Counted from the stretch's first letter, positions 8,390 to 15,204 are shown. The stretch is 20,773 nucleotides of DNA from JACVRW01 sp035650215 (GCA_035650215.1 DASRIC010000003.1:1-20773); one strand, 5' to 3'. Notes: generated by a model not told the origin, from the letters alone. Made by a program: numbers and translations.

Positions 8390-9538
8390 GTGGAGCACCG
8401 TTTCACGGGCCCCTCGTACACCCTTGGGATCGAGGAAGAGCTCATGATCGTCGATGACGAGACGCTCGACCTCTCGAATTCCATCGAGGGGCTCCTGAAC
8501 GATCTGGACGGGGTCCCATCCGACGGCGAGTTCAAGCCAGAGCTGATGGAGTCGTGCTGCGAGATCGCGACGACGCCGGTGGCGAACACGGTCGAGGCGG
8601 GCGCCCAGCTGCGCTCGCTGCGGCGGATGGTGCAGCAGGTGGCCTCTCAGCGCGGCCTCTCGATCGCCTCCGCCGGGACCCATCCGTTCGCCCTCTGGGA
8701 GGACTCGCGCGTGGTGGCCCGGCCGCGCTATCGCGACCTCATCTCCGGCCTGCAGTTCGTGGCGCGCCAGGAGATCATCTTCGGCATCCACGTGCACGTG
8801 GGCATCGACGACCCCGACAAGGCGATCCACGTGACCAACGGGATGCGCGTCCACGTGCCGCTGCTCGTGGCGCTGTCGGCGAACTCGCCCTTCTGGCGCG
8901 GAGACTCCACCGGGCTCGATTCCACGCGCACGCCGATCTTCCGCGCCTTCCCGCGCGTGGGGATCCCTCCCCGCTACGACGACTTCGACGACTGGGCGCG
9001 CCGGATCGCATTCATGACGGAGTCGAAGGTGATCGGCGACTACACCTACCTCTGGTACGACGTGCGGCCGCACCCGAAGTTCGGCACGATCGAGGTGCGC
9101 TGCATGGACTCGCAGACGCGGGTGGAGCACACGCTGGCAATCGCGGCGCTCATTCAGGCGATGGTCAAGGAGCTCGCCGAGCACTACGAGGAGGGCAAGG
9201 AGCTGTCTCGCTTCCCGTACGAGATGCTCGACGAGAACAAGTGGCTGGCGGCGCGGCACGGCCTCGACGCAACGCTCGTCGACCTGCCCGACATCGTTCG
9301 CGTTCCCGTTCCGGAGCTGGCACGGCGCCTGATCGAGCGCCTGCGCCCGCACGCCGAGGAACTCGGCTCCGACGCCGAGTTCGACCTGCTCGAGGACATT
9401 GCGGAGAACGGCAACGGCGCATCCAGGCAGTCGCTCGTCTACGGCGCCAACCACGACCTTCGGGAGGTCGTGCGCGAGCTGATCGACGCGACGGCGCCCG
9501 AGGCGGCCGGGGCGCCCGCCGAGGCTCCCGGCGACTAG
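8390..9538 (+). CDS. Carboxylate-amine ligase, GCS2/YbdK (glutamate-cysteine ligase type 2) family
   Basis: 382-aa enzyme of the glutamine-synthetase-like GCS2 fold. Members join an amino acid gamma- or alpha-carboxylate to an amine using ATP; YbdK has weak glutamate-cysteine ligase activity and actinobacterial relatives serve several pathways, so the exact substrate is open. Seen motifs: TLGIEEELMIVD (11-22) with the acidic metal/ATP residues E15-E17, KPELMESCCEIAT (about 49-61), GIHVHVG (132-138) and TIEVRCMDSQ (near 240). The GTG at 8390 is chosen because homology starts within ten residues (FTGPSYTLGIEEE) and a TACGAT box sits six bases before it. The upstream extension is unlike protein. 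A hairpin follows the stop. Confidence 0.88.
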   Translation: MEHRFTGPSYTLGIEEELMIVDDETLDLSNSIEGLLNDLDGVPSDGEFKPELMESCCEIATTPVANTVEAGAQLRSLRRMVQQVASQRGLSIASAGTHPFALWEDSRVVARPRYRDLISGLQFVARQEIIFGIHVHVGIDDPDKAIHVTNGMRVHVPLLVALSANSPFWRGDSTGLDSTRTPIFRAFPRVGIPPRYDDFDDWARRIAFMTESKVIGDYTYLWYDVRPHPKFGTIEVRCMDSQTRVEHTLAIAALIQAMVKELAEHYEEGKELSRFPYEMLDENKWLAARHGLDATLVDLPDIVRVPVPELARRLIERLRPHAEELGSDAEFDLLEDIAENGNGASRQSLVYGANHDLREVVRELIDATAPEAAGAPAEAPGD

Positions 9539-9561
9539 GCGCGCAGATGGGATAGCGCGCC
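9538..9561 (+). terminator. Hairpin after the GCS2-type ligase gene
   Basis: GGCGCGC (9538-9544), a ten-base loop and GCGCGCC (9555-9561) form a perfect seven-bp stem starting at the last base of the stop codon. There is no T-run, as is common in this phylum. It lies just before the TACTCT box of the next gene. Confidence 0.4.
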
Positions 9562-9564
9562 GGG

Positions 9565-9570
9565 TACTCT
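9565..9570 (+). promoter_or_regulatory. -10 box of a probably leaderless transcript (rhomboid-like gene)
   Basis: TACTCT ends seven bases before the GTG at 9578 and no ribosome site is present, so transcription is predicted to start at or next to the GTG. Confidence 0.5.
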
Positions 9571-9577
9571 CATAACG

Positions 9578-10381
9578 GTGTCTCAGCCGGACCTGTTCGT
9601 GGTGTGCAAGAACTGCGGGTCGGAGGTCAGCCCGTACGTCACCGAGTGCCCGTATTGCGGGCAGCGCGTACGAAAGCGCGCGCCGAAGATCGACCGCTCG
9701 GGCGGCGAGCCGCAGACGAAGCGCCGGGCGCGCGCGAAGAAGCTGCCGCGGCTGCGGGCCGAGGAGATCGCGGGGATCGCCCCGGACACCCGTCCCTACG
9801 CGACCTTCGGGCTGCTGCTCGCCTGCGTGGTGCTGATGCTGATCTACGCCGCCGACCCGGGGCTCGACCTGGGCTACCTCGTGATCGTGCCGGACGACCC
9901 CCAGATCGCGCAGGACGAGATCTGGCGCTGGTTCGTCAGCCCCTTCTTGCACACCGACCAGCTCGGCTACGCGTTCGTGGCGCTCGTTCCGGTAGCGATC
10001 TTCGGCACCCTGCTCGAGCGCCGCTTCGGGCCGCTCCCGGTCGTGGCGATCTTCGTGCTCGCCGGCGGCGCCGGCGCGGCGCTCGCCGTGCTGGTGGAGA
10101 CGCCGCCGCTGCTCGAGAACCCGCCGCTCTACCCGGTGATCGGAGCGAACGGCGCGGCACTTGGCATGCTGTGCGCCTGGCTGGTGGACGACCGCCGCGC
10201 CGCCCGCAGGGGCGAGGATCGCGACAACGACCTGCTCGGCGTGTACGTGATCGCCGTGGTGCTGGTGCTGCTCTCCCTCACCACCGAGGAGGCCAACATC
10301 GGCGCGGCCGTGGGCGGCGCGCTCGCGGGCGCGCTCCTCGGGCTGGCGCTGCCGCTCTTCACGCGGCGGAGCGCTGCATAG
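9578..10381 (+). CDS. Zinc-ribbon rhomboid-family protein, predicted catalytically inactive
   Basis: 267-aa polytopic membrane protein of the rhomboid fold. Residues 9-31 form a zinc ribbon (C10-x2-C13 and C24-x2-C27), followed by a basic linker and about six hydrophobic helices from residue 76. Rhomboid landmarks are seen: WRW-xx-SPFLH (116-125), FGTLLERRFG (142-151) and the GxxG helix pair. However, the serine of the GxSG motif is Asn191 (GANGAALG) and the catalytic His of the A-H-x-G-G motif is Ala244 (GAAVGGALAG). The His/Asn oxyanion helix is also lost. It should therefore bind or chaperone rather than cleave. It is followed by two genes at 10 and 3 bp. Frame and residues were checked on the DNA. 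Confidence 0.85.
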   Translation: MSQPDLFVVCKNCGSEVSPYVTECPYCGQRVRKRAPKIDRSGGEPQTKRRARAKKLPRLRAEEIAGIAPDTRPYATFGLLLACVVLMLIYAADPGLDLGYLVIVPDDPQIAQDEIWRWFVSPFLHTDQLGYAFVALVPVAIFGTLLERRFGPLPVVAIFVLAGGAGAALAVLVETPPLLENPPLYPVIGANGAALGMLCAWLVDDRRAARRGEDRDNDLLGVYVIAVVLVLLSLTTEEANIGAAVGGALAGALLGLALPLFTRRSAA

Positions 10382-10384
10382 GGT
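10379..10384 (+). promoter_or_regulatory. Possible -10 box overlapping the preceding stop codon
   Basis: TAGGGT begins with the TAG stop of the rhomboid-like gene and ends seven bases before the GTG at 10392. It repeats the TANNNT-N7-GTG layout of the neighbours. Being within an apparent operon, it may be chance. Confidence 0.3.
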
Positions 10385-10391
10385 CCCGGGC

Positions 10392-10727
10392 GTGTTCACG
10401 GACGAGCAGGTGGATGCGGCGGTGCGCGCCCTCTCGGATCCCGAGCGCTTCGCCGGGGCCGAGCGGCTGCTGTCGGCTGCGGCGCCCCAGCTTCAGCGCA
10501 TCCTCGGGGACGCGCTGAGCGAGGGCGGCTGGTTCGGGGAGGCGCACGCCCAGCACGTGCGGGCGGCCGCCCGCGAGCCCGACGAAGCCGCGCGTGCGGA
10601 GCGCATCGAAGCGCTGATCGCCGACGAGACCCGCATGGGGATGCTGATCGGCGTGGCGGTTGGATGGGAGCTGGCGCGGGAACTGGAGAGGCCGATCGAT
10701 GATTCCGAACCCTCTGGAGGGACCTGA
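10392..10727 (+). CDS. Uncharacterised small helical protein
   Basis: 111-aa product not recognised. Predicted almost entirely helical (EQVDAAVRALSDPERFAGAERLL, QLQRILGDALSEGGWFGEAHAQHVRAAARE), with a mildly hydrophobic segment MGMLIGVAVGWELARELE near the C-terminus that is too short and charged for a confident membrane helix. Third codon positions are strongly G/C. It starts ten bases after the rhomboid-like stop and ends three bases before the UPF0173 gene, whose ribosome site GGAGGG lies inside its last codons, so cotranscription with UPF0173 is likely. Function unknown. Confidence 0.75.
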   Translation: MFTDEQVDAAVRALSDPERFAGAERLLSAAAPQLQRILGDALSEGGWFGEAHAQHVRAAAREPDEAARAERIEALIADETRMGMLIGVAVGWELARELERPIDDSEPSGGT

Positions 10728-10730
10728 ACC

Positions 10731-11426
10731 GTGGACATCCGCTTCCTTGGCCACGCCTGCTTCGAGCTGGCGGACGGCGACACGCGCATCCTGATCGACC
10801 CGTTCCTGACCGGGAACCCAAAGGCCGCCGTCGAGGCGTCGGAGGTCGATCCCACGCACATCTTCCTGACCCACGGGCACGCCGACCACTGGGGCGACGT
10901 GGTCGACATCGCCAAGCGCACGGGCGCGCAGTGCGTCGCGATCATCGAGCTGGCCGGCGAGCTGGGGGACCACGGGATCGAGAACTTGAGCGACCCGAAC
11001 CTCGGCGGCACGGTCGAGTTCGACGGCGGCTGGGTGCGGCTCGTGCCGGCGTGGCATACCTCGACCACGCCCGGCGGCACGGTGAACACGCCGGCCGGCC
11101 TCGTGATCAACCTCGGCGGCAAGACCGTCTACCACCTGGGCGACACCGCCCTGTTCACCGACCTGCGCCTCGTGGGTGAGCGCGACCGGCTCGACGCCGC
11201 GCTCGTGTGCATAGGGGGCCACTACACGATGGATCGCCACGACGCGGCGATCGCGTGCGAGCTGATCGGTGCGCGCACCGTGATCCCCTGCCACTACAAC
11301 ACGTTCCCGCCGATCGAGACCGACGCTCAGGCATTCAAGGCCGACGTCGAGCGGCGCACGAGCGGCGAGGGCCGGGTGCAGGCGACGGTCGAGGTGATCG
11401 AGCCCGGCGAGTCGGTCAGTCTCTGA
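10731..11426 (+). CDS. UPF0173 family metal-dependent hydrolase (metallo-beta-lactamase fold)
   Basis: 231-aa cytoplasmic enzyme of the metallo-beta-lactamase superfamily, UPF0173 branch. Metal ligands are H48-G-H50-A-D52-H53, H109, D138 (HLGDTA) and H188 (PCHYNTFP); the opening MDIRFLGHACFEL and IDPFLTGNP are family hallmarks and the length is normal. No substrate is established for the family. The GTG at 10731 has GGAGGG nine bases upstream, located within the end of the preceding gene, so translation is probably linked to it. A long hairpin lies 27-70 bases after the stop. Confidence 0.93.
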   Translation: MDIRFLGHACFELADGDTRILIDPFLTGNPKAAVEASEVDPTHIFLTHGHADHWGDVVDIAKRTGAQCVAIIELAGELGDHGIENLSDPNLGGTVEFDGGWVRLVPAWHTSTTPGGTVNTPAGLVINLGGKTVYHLGDTALFTDLRLVGERDRLDAALVCIGGHYTMDRHDAAIACELIGARTVIPCHYNTFPPIETDAQAFKADVERRTSGEGRVQATVEVIEPGESVSL

Positions 11427-11452
11427 GGGCGCCGCGAAGGACCTCCCCCAAC

Positions 11453-11496
11453 GAACGTCCCGGACTTGCCGCTATGGCGGGTAGTCCGGGACGTTC
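11453..11496. terminator. 44-nt near-perfect inverted repeat (terminator or protein/RNA site)
   Basis: Two exact 14-base arms, GAACGTCCCGGACT (11453-11466) and AGTCCGGGACGTTC (11483-11496), flank a 2x2 mismatch, a second stem CCGC/GCGG and a TATG loop. The whole can fold as one rod of 18 base pairs. It lies between the convergent UPF0173 gene and the 11530-11724 ORF, so bidirectional termination is the simplest reading. No T-tract follows on either strand. The length and perfection exceed other hairpins here, so a dispersed repeat is also possible. Confidence 0.6.
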
Positions 11497-11529
11497 AATG
11501 TGGTGCCGGGTGGGCCCTGGGCTTAGCCT

Positions 11530-11724
11530 CTAGGGCTTGGACTGCGCGCCGCGCCGGAACCAGACCGGGCGGTCCTTCCAGTCGTGCGCCACGAGCGCCA
11601 CACCCACGGCCGCCAGCAGGAGGCCGGTGGCGCCGTGATGGACCCGCTGGCCGCCGATCCAGAGGCGCCGGCGGGCCAGGTCGAAGCCGATCACGTGGTT
11701 ACCGTGTGTCCATGGACGGGTCAT
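11530..11724 (-). CDS. Putative small membrane protein
   Basis: 64 aa from the ATG at 11724; a GTG at 11739 would lengthen it by five residues and a GTG at 11694 would shorten it by ten. Sequence: VIGFDLARRRLWIGGQRVHHG, then one hydrophobic helix (ATGLLLAAVGVALVAHDW) and a basic end. Third positions are almost all G or C in this frame, supporting coding. I do not recognise a family. With the ATG start its 5' end overlaps the start of the divergent lipoprotein gene by 13 bases, which is unusual and favours the shorter GTG start. Coding status is probable, not certain. Confidence 0.55.
   Translation of the reverse strand: MTRPWTHGNHVIGFDLARRRLWIGGQRVHHGATGLLLAAVGVALVAHDWKDRPVWFRRGAQSKP
11700..11705 (+). 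promoter_or_regulatory. -10 box of a probably leaderless transcript (lipoprotein gene)
   Basis: TACCGT ends six bases before the ATG at 11712, which has no Shine-Dalgarno. This supports that ATG over the in-frame ATG at 11745. A TATGAT at 11744-11749 is closer to consensus but lies inside the coding region. Confidence 0.4.
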
Positions 11725-12302
11725 CGTTGCGCACCGCACTACCTATGATCGGCAACCCGCGCCGATGTTTCAGTCTTCTGGCACTCCTGGCCGCCCTCTC
11801 CCTCGCCTCGTTCGGGTGCGGTGGGGACGACGAGGACACGGACACCTCGGCGCAGACGGACACCGCGCCGGCCGAGACTCGCGGCGAGGAAACCGCCGCC
11901 GAGACGGACACGGAGGCGGAGACCGAGACCGAGCCGGCCGAGACGGAGACCACCCCGGTCGAGACGGAGACGGAGACGGAGCCGGCGCCGGAGGAGGAGC
12001 CGGGCGGCGCCGGGGACGAGGAGCCGGCGCGCTCGCTGGCGATGTTCACCGGCCGCCGAGGGCAGATCACGCCGCGCACGATCCGCGTGCCCGCCTTCCT
12101 CTCGATCCGTGTGGAGCTGCGCTCGGCGGACGGGCGCGACTACGGGCTGCGGATCGCAGGAGAGACCCTGAACGTGACCGGCGTGCTCGGATCGGTGTCC
12201 ACGACCTTCGACGGGCTGCGCCCGAACCAGGTGCTCGTGGGCACGCCGATCGGGCCGGGCAACCGGGTGCGCATCGAGGCCACCGCCGAGCCCGGCCCCT
12301 GA
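11712..12302 (+). CDS. Thr/Glu-rich lipoprotein with a C-terminal beta domain
   Basis: 196-aa exported protein. A signal peptide (CFSLLALLAALSLASFG) ends at a probable lipidated Cys36 (FGCGGDD); the lipobox is atypical because position -3 is Ser. A low-complexity stalk of Thr/Glu/Ala/Pro covers about 40-105 (repeats of TET and AET). A compact domain follows at about 107-196 (GQITPRTIRVPAFLSIRVELRS...LRIAGETLNVTG), which reads as beta strands and recalls a cupredoxin-like sandwich without copper ligands; that resemblance is only impression. Likely a surface-anchored domain on a flexible stalk. The start at 11712 is supported by a TACCGT box six bases earlier; ATG 11745 is the alternative and keeps the signal peptide. 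Confidence 0.78.
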   Translation: MDGSSLRTALPMIGNPRRCFSLLALLAALSLASFGCGGDDEDTDTSAQTDTAPAETRGEETAAETDTEAETETEPAETETTPVETETETEPAPEEEPGGAGDEEPARSLAMFTGRRGQITPRTIRVPAFLSIRVELRSADGRDYGLRIAGETLNVTGVLGSVSTTFDGLRPNQVLVGTPIGPGNRVRIEATAEPGP

Positions 12303-12317
12303 CCTCGCAGGGCTGAG

Positions 12318-12347
12318 TTGGCTGGCCAGCCAGTCCTGAGCTACGCT
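12318..12347 (+). promoter_or_regulatory. Candidate promoter with overlapping palindrome upstream of the R2lox gene
   Basis: TTGGCT (12318-12323), an 18-bp spacer and TACGCT (12342-12347) form a plausible sigma-A-type promoter about 40 bases before the GTG. A perfect 14-base palindrome TGGCTGGCCAGCCA (12319-12332) covers the -35, and an AGCCAGCCA half-copy recurs at 12351-12359. A dimeric repressor could bind there, or the palindrome may help end the preceding transcript. Confidence 0.42.
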
Positions 12348-12387
12348 CCCAGCCAGCCACCGAACGACGCGTCAGGAGAGGCTGCCC

Positions 12388-13311
12388 GTGAGCGACCAGG
12401 TGATCCAGCGGACCGAGCGAGAGGACTTCCAGGCCACGTCCGACCCCGCGGTGCTCGAGTCGGCCGACCGCGGCGAGGTGAACCTCCTGAGCTACGGGCA
12501 GCTCTACGAGCTCTGGGAGCGCCAGCAGTGGGCCACCCAGGACATCGACTTCAGCCAGGACCGCGTGGACTGGCACGAGCGGATCCCCGAGGACGAGCGC
12601 TTCCAGCGCATGTACGGGCTGTCGTCGTTCTTCATCGGGGAGCAGAAGGTGGCCGAGGAGCTCGGGCCGATGATGCGGGCGGCGCCCACCGAGGAGATGC
12701 GCATCTTCCTCTGCACCCAGATCGCCGACGAGGCGCGCCACGTGCGCTTCTTCAACCGCTTCTACGACGAGGTGGGGATCCTCGAGGCCAGTACGCTCCA
12801 GGGACGCCTCGCGGAGACCAGCGAGCACGTGAACCCCGAGTTCACAGAGCTCTTCGACGAGATGCTCAAGGGGCGGGTCGACCGCCTGGCCCGCAACCCC
12901 GAGGACACCGAGGTGCTCGTCGAGGCCGTGACGCTCTACCACATGGTGATCGAGGGCATGCTCGCCCTCACCGGCCAGCACTTCATCCTCCAGTACAACG
13001 AGGACGTGGGCACGCTGCCGGGCTTCTGCGATGGCTTCAACAAGATCGCGCGCGACGAGCACCGGCACGTGGCGTTCGGGGCGCGCTTCCTGCGCGAGAT
13101 GGCGCAGCAGGACGGCCGCTACGGCGAGGCCATCATGCGCACGCTTGGGGAGGTGGCGCCGATCGCCGACGCCGTGCTCCAGCCCAAGTGGTACGTGGAG
13201 GGCGAGACCGAGGTGCTGGGGGCCTCGCTCGAGGAGACGCGCGCGTTCGCGATGAAGGCGCTCGAGCGGCGGCTCAAGGTGATCGGGCTGGCGCCGGCCG
13301 CGGCTGCCTGA
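12388..13311 (+). CDS. R2-like ligand-binding oxidase (R2lox), ribonucleotide-reductase-R2-like
   Basis: 307-aa ferritin-like helical protein with a dinuclear metal site. Ligands by position: E85, E115-x2-H118 (DEARH), E189 and E224-x2-H227 (DEHRH). All four carboxylates are Glu, and the last two are 35 residues apart, as in mycobacterial R2lox. V88 is three residues after E85 and Y184 five before E189, the spacing of the Val and Tyr that form the ether crosslink in R2lox; this separates it from genuine NrdB/NrdF, whose radical Tyr lies elsewhere. R2lox binds a Mn/Fe centre and a fatty-acid-like ligand; its physiological reaction is unknown. No nrdA/nrdE is adjacent. AGGAG lies nine bases before the GTG start. 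Databases often label it ribonucleotide reductase beta subunit. Confidence 0.88.
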   Translation: MSDQVIQRTEREDFQATSDPAVLESADRGEVNLLSYGQLYELWERQQWATQDIDFSQDRVDWHERIPEDERFQRMYGLSSFFIGEQKVAEELGPMMRAAPTEEMRIFLCTQIADEARHVRFFNRFYDEVGILEASTLQGRLAETSEHVNPEFTELFDEMLKGRVDRLARNPEDTEVLVEAVTLYHMVIEGMLALTGQHFILQYNEDVGTLPGFCDGFNKIARDEHRHVAFGARFLREMAQQDGRYGEAIMRTLGEVAPIADAVLQPKWYVEGETEVLGASLEETRAFAMKALERRLKVIGLAPAAAA

Positions 13312-13319
13312 GCTACGGC

Positions 13320-13652
13320 CTAGAACATCCGGCCGCCGATCGGGACTTCCGCGTCAGGGCTCAGCAGGATCACCCGACCCTCCTCGTCGGGGACGCCGAG
13401 CGTGAGCACCTCGGAGCGCACCGGCCCGATCTGCCGAGGCGGGAAGTTCACGACCGCGACCACGAGCTTGCCCTCGAGCTCCGCGCGCGAGTAGTTCGTG
13501 ATCTGAGCGGAGGAGCGCTTCTCGCCGAGCTCCGGCCCGAAGTCGATGCGCAGCTTCCAGGCGGGTTTGCGCGCTTCGGGGAAGTCCTCGACCGCCATGA
13601 TCCGGCCCACCCGGACGTCGACCTTCATGAAGTCGTCGAACTCGATCGTCAT
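13320..13652 (-). CDS. csaA: CsaA, tRNA-binding-domain secretion chaperone
   Basis: 110-aa homodimeric OB-fold protein of the EMAP-II/Trbp111 family. CsaA in Bacillus helps export of some precursors and binds tRNA-like or peptide ligands; the precise role is unsettled. The protein follows the family throughout: DFMKVDVRVGRI, EDFPEARKPAWKLRIDFG, KRSSAQITNYS, GKLVVAVVNFPPRQIGP, SEVLTLGVPDEEG and a short C-terminus ending near GGRMF. Length is typical and the ATG at 13652 needs no extension. It converges with the R2lox gene (stops eight bases apart) and follows the sigma-factor gene on the same strand by about 40 bp, in which a G+C hairpin lies. A TAGGCT box nine bases before the ATG could start a very short-leader transcript. 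Confidence 0.94.
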   Translation of the reverse strand: MTIEFDDFMKVDVRVGRIMAVEDFPEARKPAWKLRIDFGPELGEKRSSAQITNYSRAELEGKLVVAVVNFPPRQIGPVRSEVLTLGVPDEEGRVILLSPDAEVPIGGRMF

Positions 13653-13676
13653 CGCGCGCGCAGCCTAACGCGCGCG
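13653..13676 (-). terminator. G+C hairpin between the sigma-factor gene and csaA
   Basis: CGCGCGCG (13653-13660) and CGCGCGCG (13669-13676) pair as an eight-bp stem with an eight-base loop, just after the stop of the sigma-factor gene. No T-run. The loop contains the TAGGCT (minus strand, 13667-13662) that could be the csaA -10. Confidence 0.4.
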
Positions 13677-13692
13677 CTTGTGGGGGCCGGGT

Positions 13693-15168
13693 CTAGAAGC
13701 CGGGAGCCGGCGCCGGGGGCGGCGGAGCGGGCTGGGTGACCGTGCCCGGCTCGCCGGCCGGCGGGGCCGTCGGCAGCGGGGGCGTGGGGGTGGTGGTCGT
13801 GCCGCCGGGCAGGATGGCGGGCACGGTGGGCTCGCCGGGCGGGGTCGTGGGCTCGGCGGGCTCCTCCCGCGGCGGGAGGGTCACCGTCGAGCCGTCCTCC
13901 TGGACCGGCTCGGGGGCCGGCGCCGGGGCGGGCACCGGCTCGGGAGCGGGCACAGGGACCGGCGGCGCCGGCACCGCCGCGACCGGCTCCGGCTTCGGCT
14001 CGGGCTTCTCGTGCTTGCGGGCGGCGGCGGGCTTGGGCTCCGGCTTGTCTGCCTTCACCGGGGCGGCCACCGGCGTCGGGACGGCCACCTGCGGGGCGGC
14101 GGCCACCTGCGGCGGCGCGGGCGCCGTTCCGCGCTCCTGAGCGTGCCGGACCTCGACCGCGCCTGCCGTCACGATCACGGCGGCGGCCATGCCCGCGGCG
14201 GCCTTGGAGGCGAGCGCCGACATCCCGGCCGAGACTGCGCCGCCGGCGGTGATCCCGCCGGCCGCCGTGGCGGCGGCTCCCGCCGCGCCGGCCATGCCGG
14301 TGCCCGCCATCCCGGCCCCGGCGCCGCCGCTGGAGGTGGCCGCGGCGGATGCTCCGCCCACGCCGACCTTCGCGACCCAGAGCTTCTTGAGCGCCAGCAG
14401 CGGGCCGATCGGGTAGATGGCGGCGAGCGCCTTGGAAGTGGTGCGGAGCTGACCCTTGAAGGTGCGGCAGCGGTCGCAGGTCTTGAGGTGCCGGCGGACC
14501 GGGGCAGACGACTTGGTGAGACCCTCGGCCACCTGTCCCAGCTCGAGCCGGACCTCCTCGCACGTGAGGAGCCGCGCCTCGGCGGCCTCAGCGAGCGAGA
14601 CCCGCGCGCGCACGAGCAGCGACTTGACGCTCGGCACGGTGGTGTCCATCGCCTCGGCGATCTGGTCGTAGGAGAGCGCGTCGATCTCGCGCAGGAGCAG
14701 CGCGGTGCGCTGGGTCTCCGGGAGGTCCTGAACGTCCGCGACGATGCGACGGAACTCCTCGCGGCGGTGGACGGTGTCCGCGGTGGTGGTGCCGCCGTCG
14801 CGCTCGAACACGTCCATCGAGTCCTGGCCCGCGGGCTGTGGCCGGCGCAGGTGGTTGAGGCAGCGGTTGCGCGCGATCCGGTAGAGCCAGGGACGCGCGT
14901 TGATGGGCCGGTTGTCGGCCAGCAGGGCGTTGTAGGAGGCGGTGAACACCTCCTGCAGCACGTCCTCCGCGTCCTCCTTCGAGCTCAGCAAGTGGCGGCA
15001 GAAGGCGAGCAGCCGCGGCTGGTAGCGCTGCACGAGCGCCTCGAAGGCGCCCTGGTTGCCGCGCCGGACGAGCGCGATCAGGCGCTCGTCGCTCTGCAGC
15101 CGCAGTAGCGGAGAGCGCCCCGCCAACGCCGGCAGGGCGGCCGTATGCCTGAGTGCTGAAGCTTCCAC
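13693..15168 (-). CDS. ECF sigma factor fused to anti-sigma-like zinc finger, membrane segment and Pro-rich tail
   Basis: 491-aa protein from the GTG at 15168. Domains: sigma-70 region 2 (about 26-109, with AEDVLQEVF and RPWLYRIARNRCLNHLRR), region 4 (about 148-198, LPETQRTALLLREIDALSYDQIAEAM...VKSLLVRAR), then a zf-HC2 anti-sigma-type zinc finger (C203, H227-x3-C231-x2-C234), a long Ala/Gly-rich hydrophobic stretch ending in a probable membrane helix (about 320-338, GMAAAVIVTAGAV), and about 150 residues rich in Pro, Ala, Lys and Glu, presumably outside the cell. Sigma and anti-sigma functions may thus sit in one membrane-tethered chain; activation mechanism unknown. The frame is open up to 15276, but that would run into the tRNA gene, so the GTG is preferred; no good ribosome site is visible. 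Confidence 0.88.
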   Translation of the reverse strand: MEASALRHTAALPALAGRSPLLRLQSDERLIALVRRGNQGAFEALVQRYQPRLLAFCRHLLSSKEDAEDVLQEVFTASYNALLADNRPINARPWLYRIARNRCLNHLRRPQPAGQDSMDVFERDGGTTTADTVHRREEFRRIVADVQDLPETQRTALLLREIDALSYDQIAEAMDTTVPSVKSLLVRARVSLAEAAEARLLTCEEVRLELGQVAEGLTKSSAPVRRHLKTCDRCRTFKGQLRTTSKALAAIYPIGPLLALKKLWVAKVGVGGASAAATSSGGAGAGMAGTGMAGAAGAAATAAGGITAGGAVSAGMSALASKAAAGMAAAVIVTAGAVEVRHAQERGTAPAPPQVAAAPQVAVPTPVAAPVKADKPEPKPAAARKHEKPEPKPEPVAAVPAPPVPVPAPEPVPAPAPAPEPVQEDGSTVTLPPREEPAEPTTPPGEPTVPAILPGGTTTTPTPPLPTAPPAGEPGTVTQPAPPPPAPAPGF

Positions 15169-15204
15169 GAAAAGGAGCCGGGGGTGGGTACCCGGCCTCG
15201 AAAC

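Noticed and set aside
7736..10399. 887-codon minus-strand open frame
   Set aside because: It runs opposite to the carboxylate-amine ligase and rhomboid-like genes and out of frame with DUF2090; composition is Arg/Val/Glu-rich shadow without motifs.
12388..13311. Genuine ribonucleotide reductase R2 subunit
   Set aside because: Ligand set and Val/Tyr spacing match R2lox, and no large subunit gene is nearby.
13678..15108. Long plus-strand open frame opposite the ECF sigma gene
   Set aside because: It is the antisense shadow of a G+C-rich, Pro/Ala/Gly-rich gene. The minus frame has clear sigma and zinc-finger motifs; the plus frame has none.
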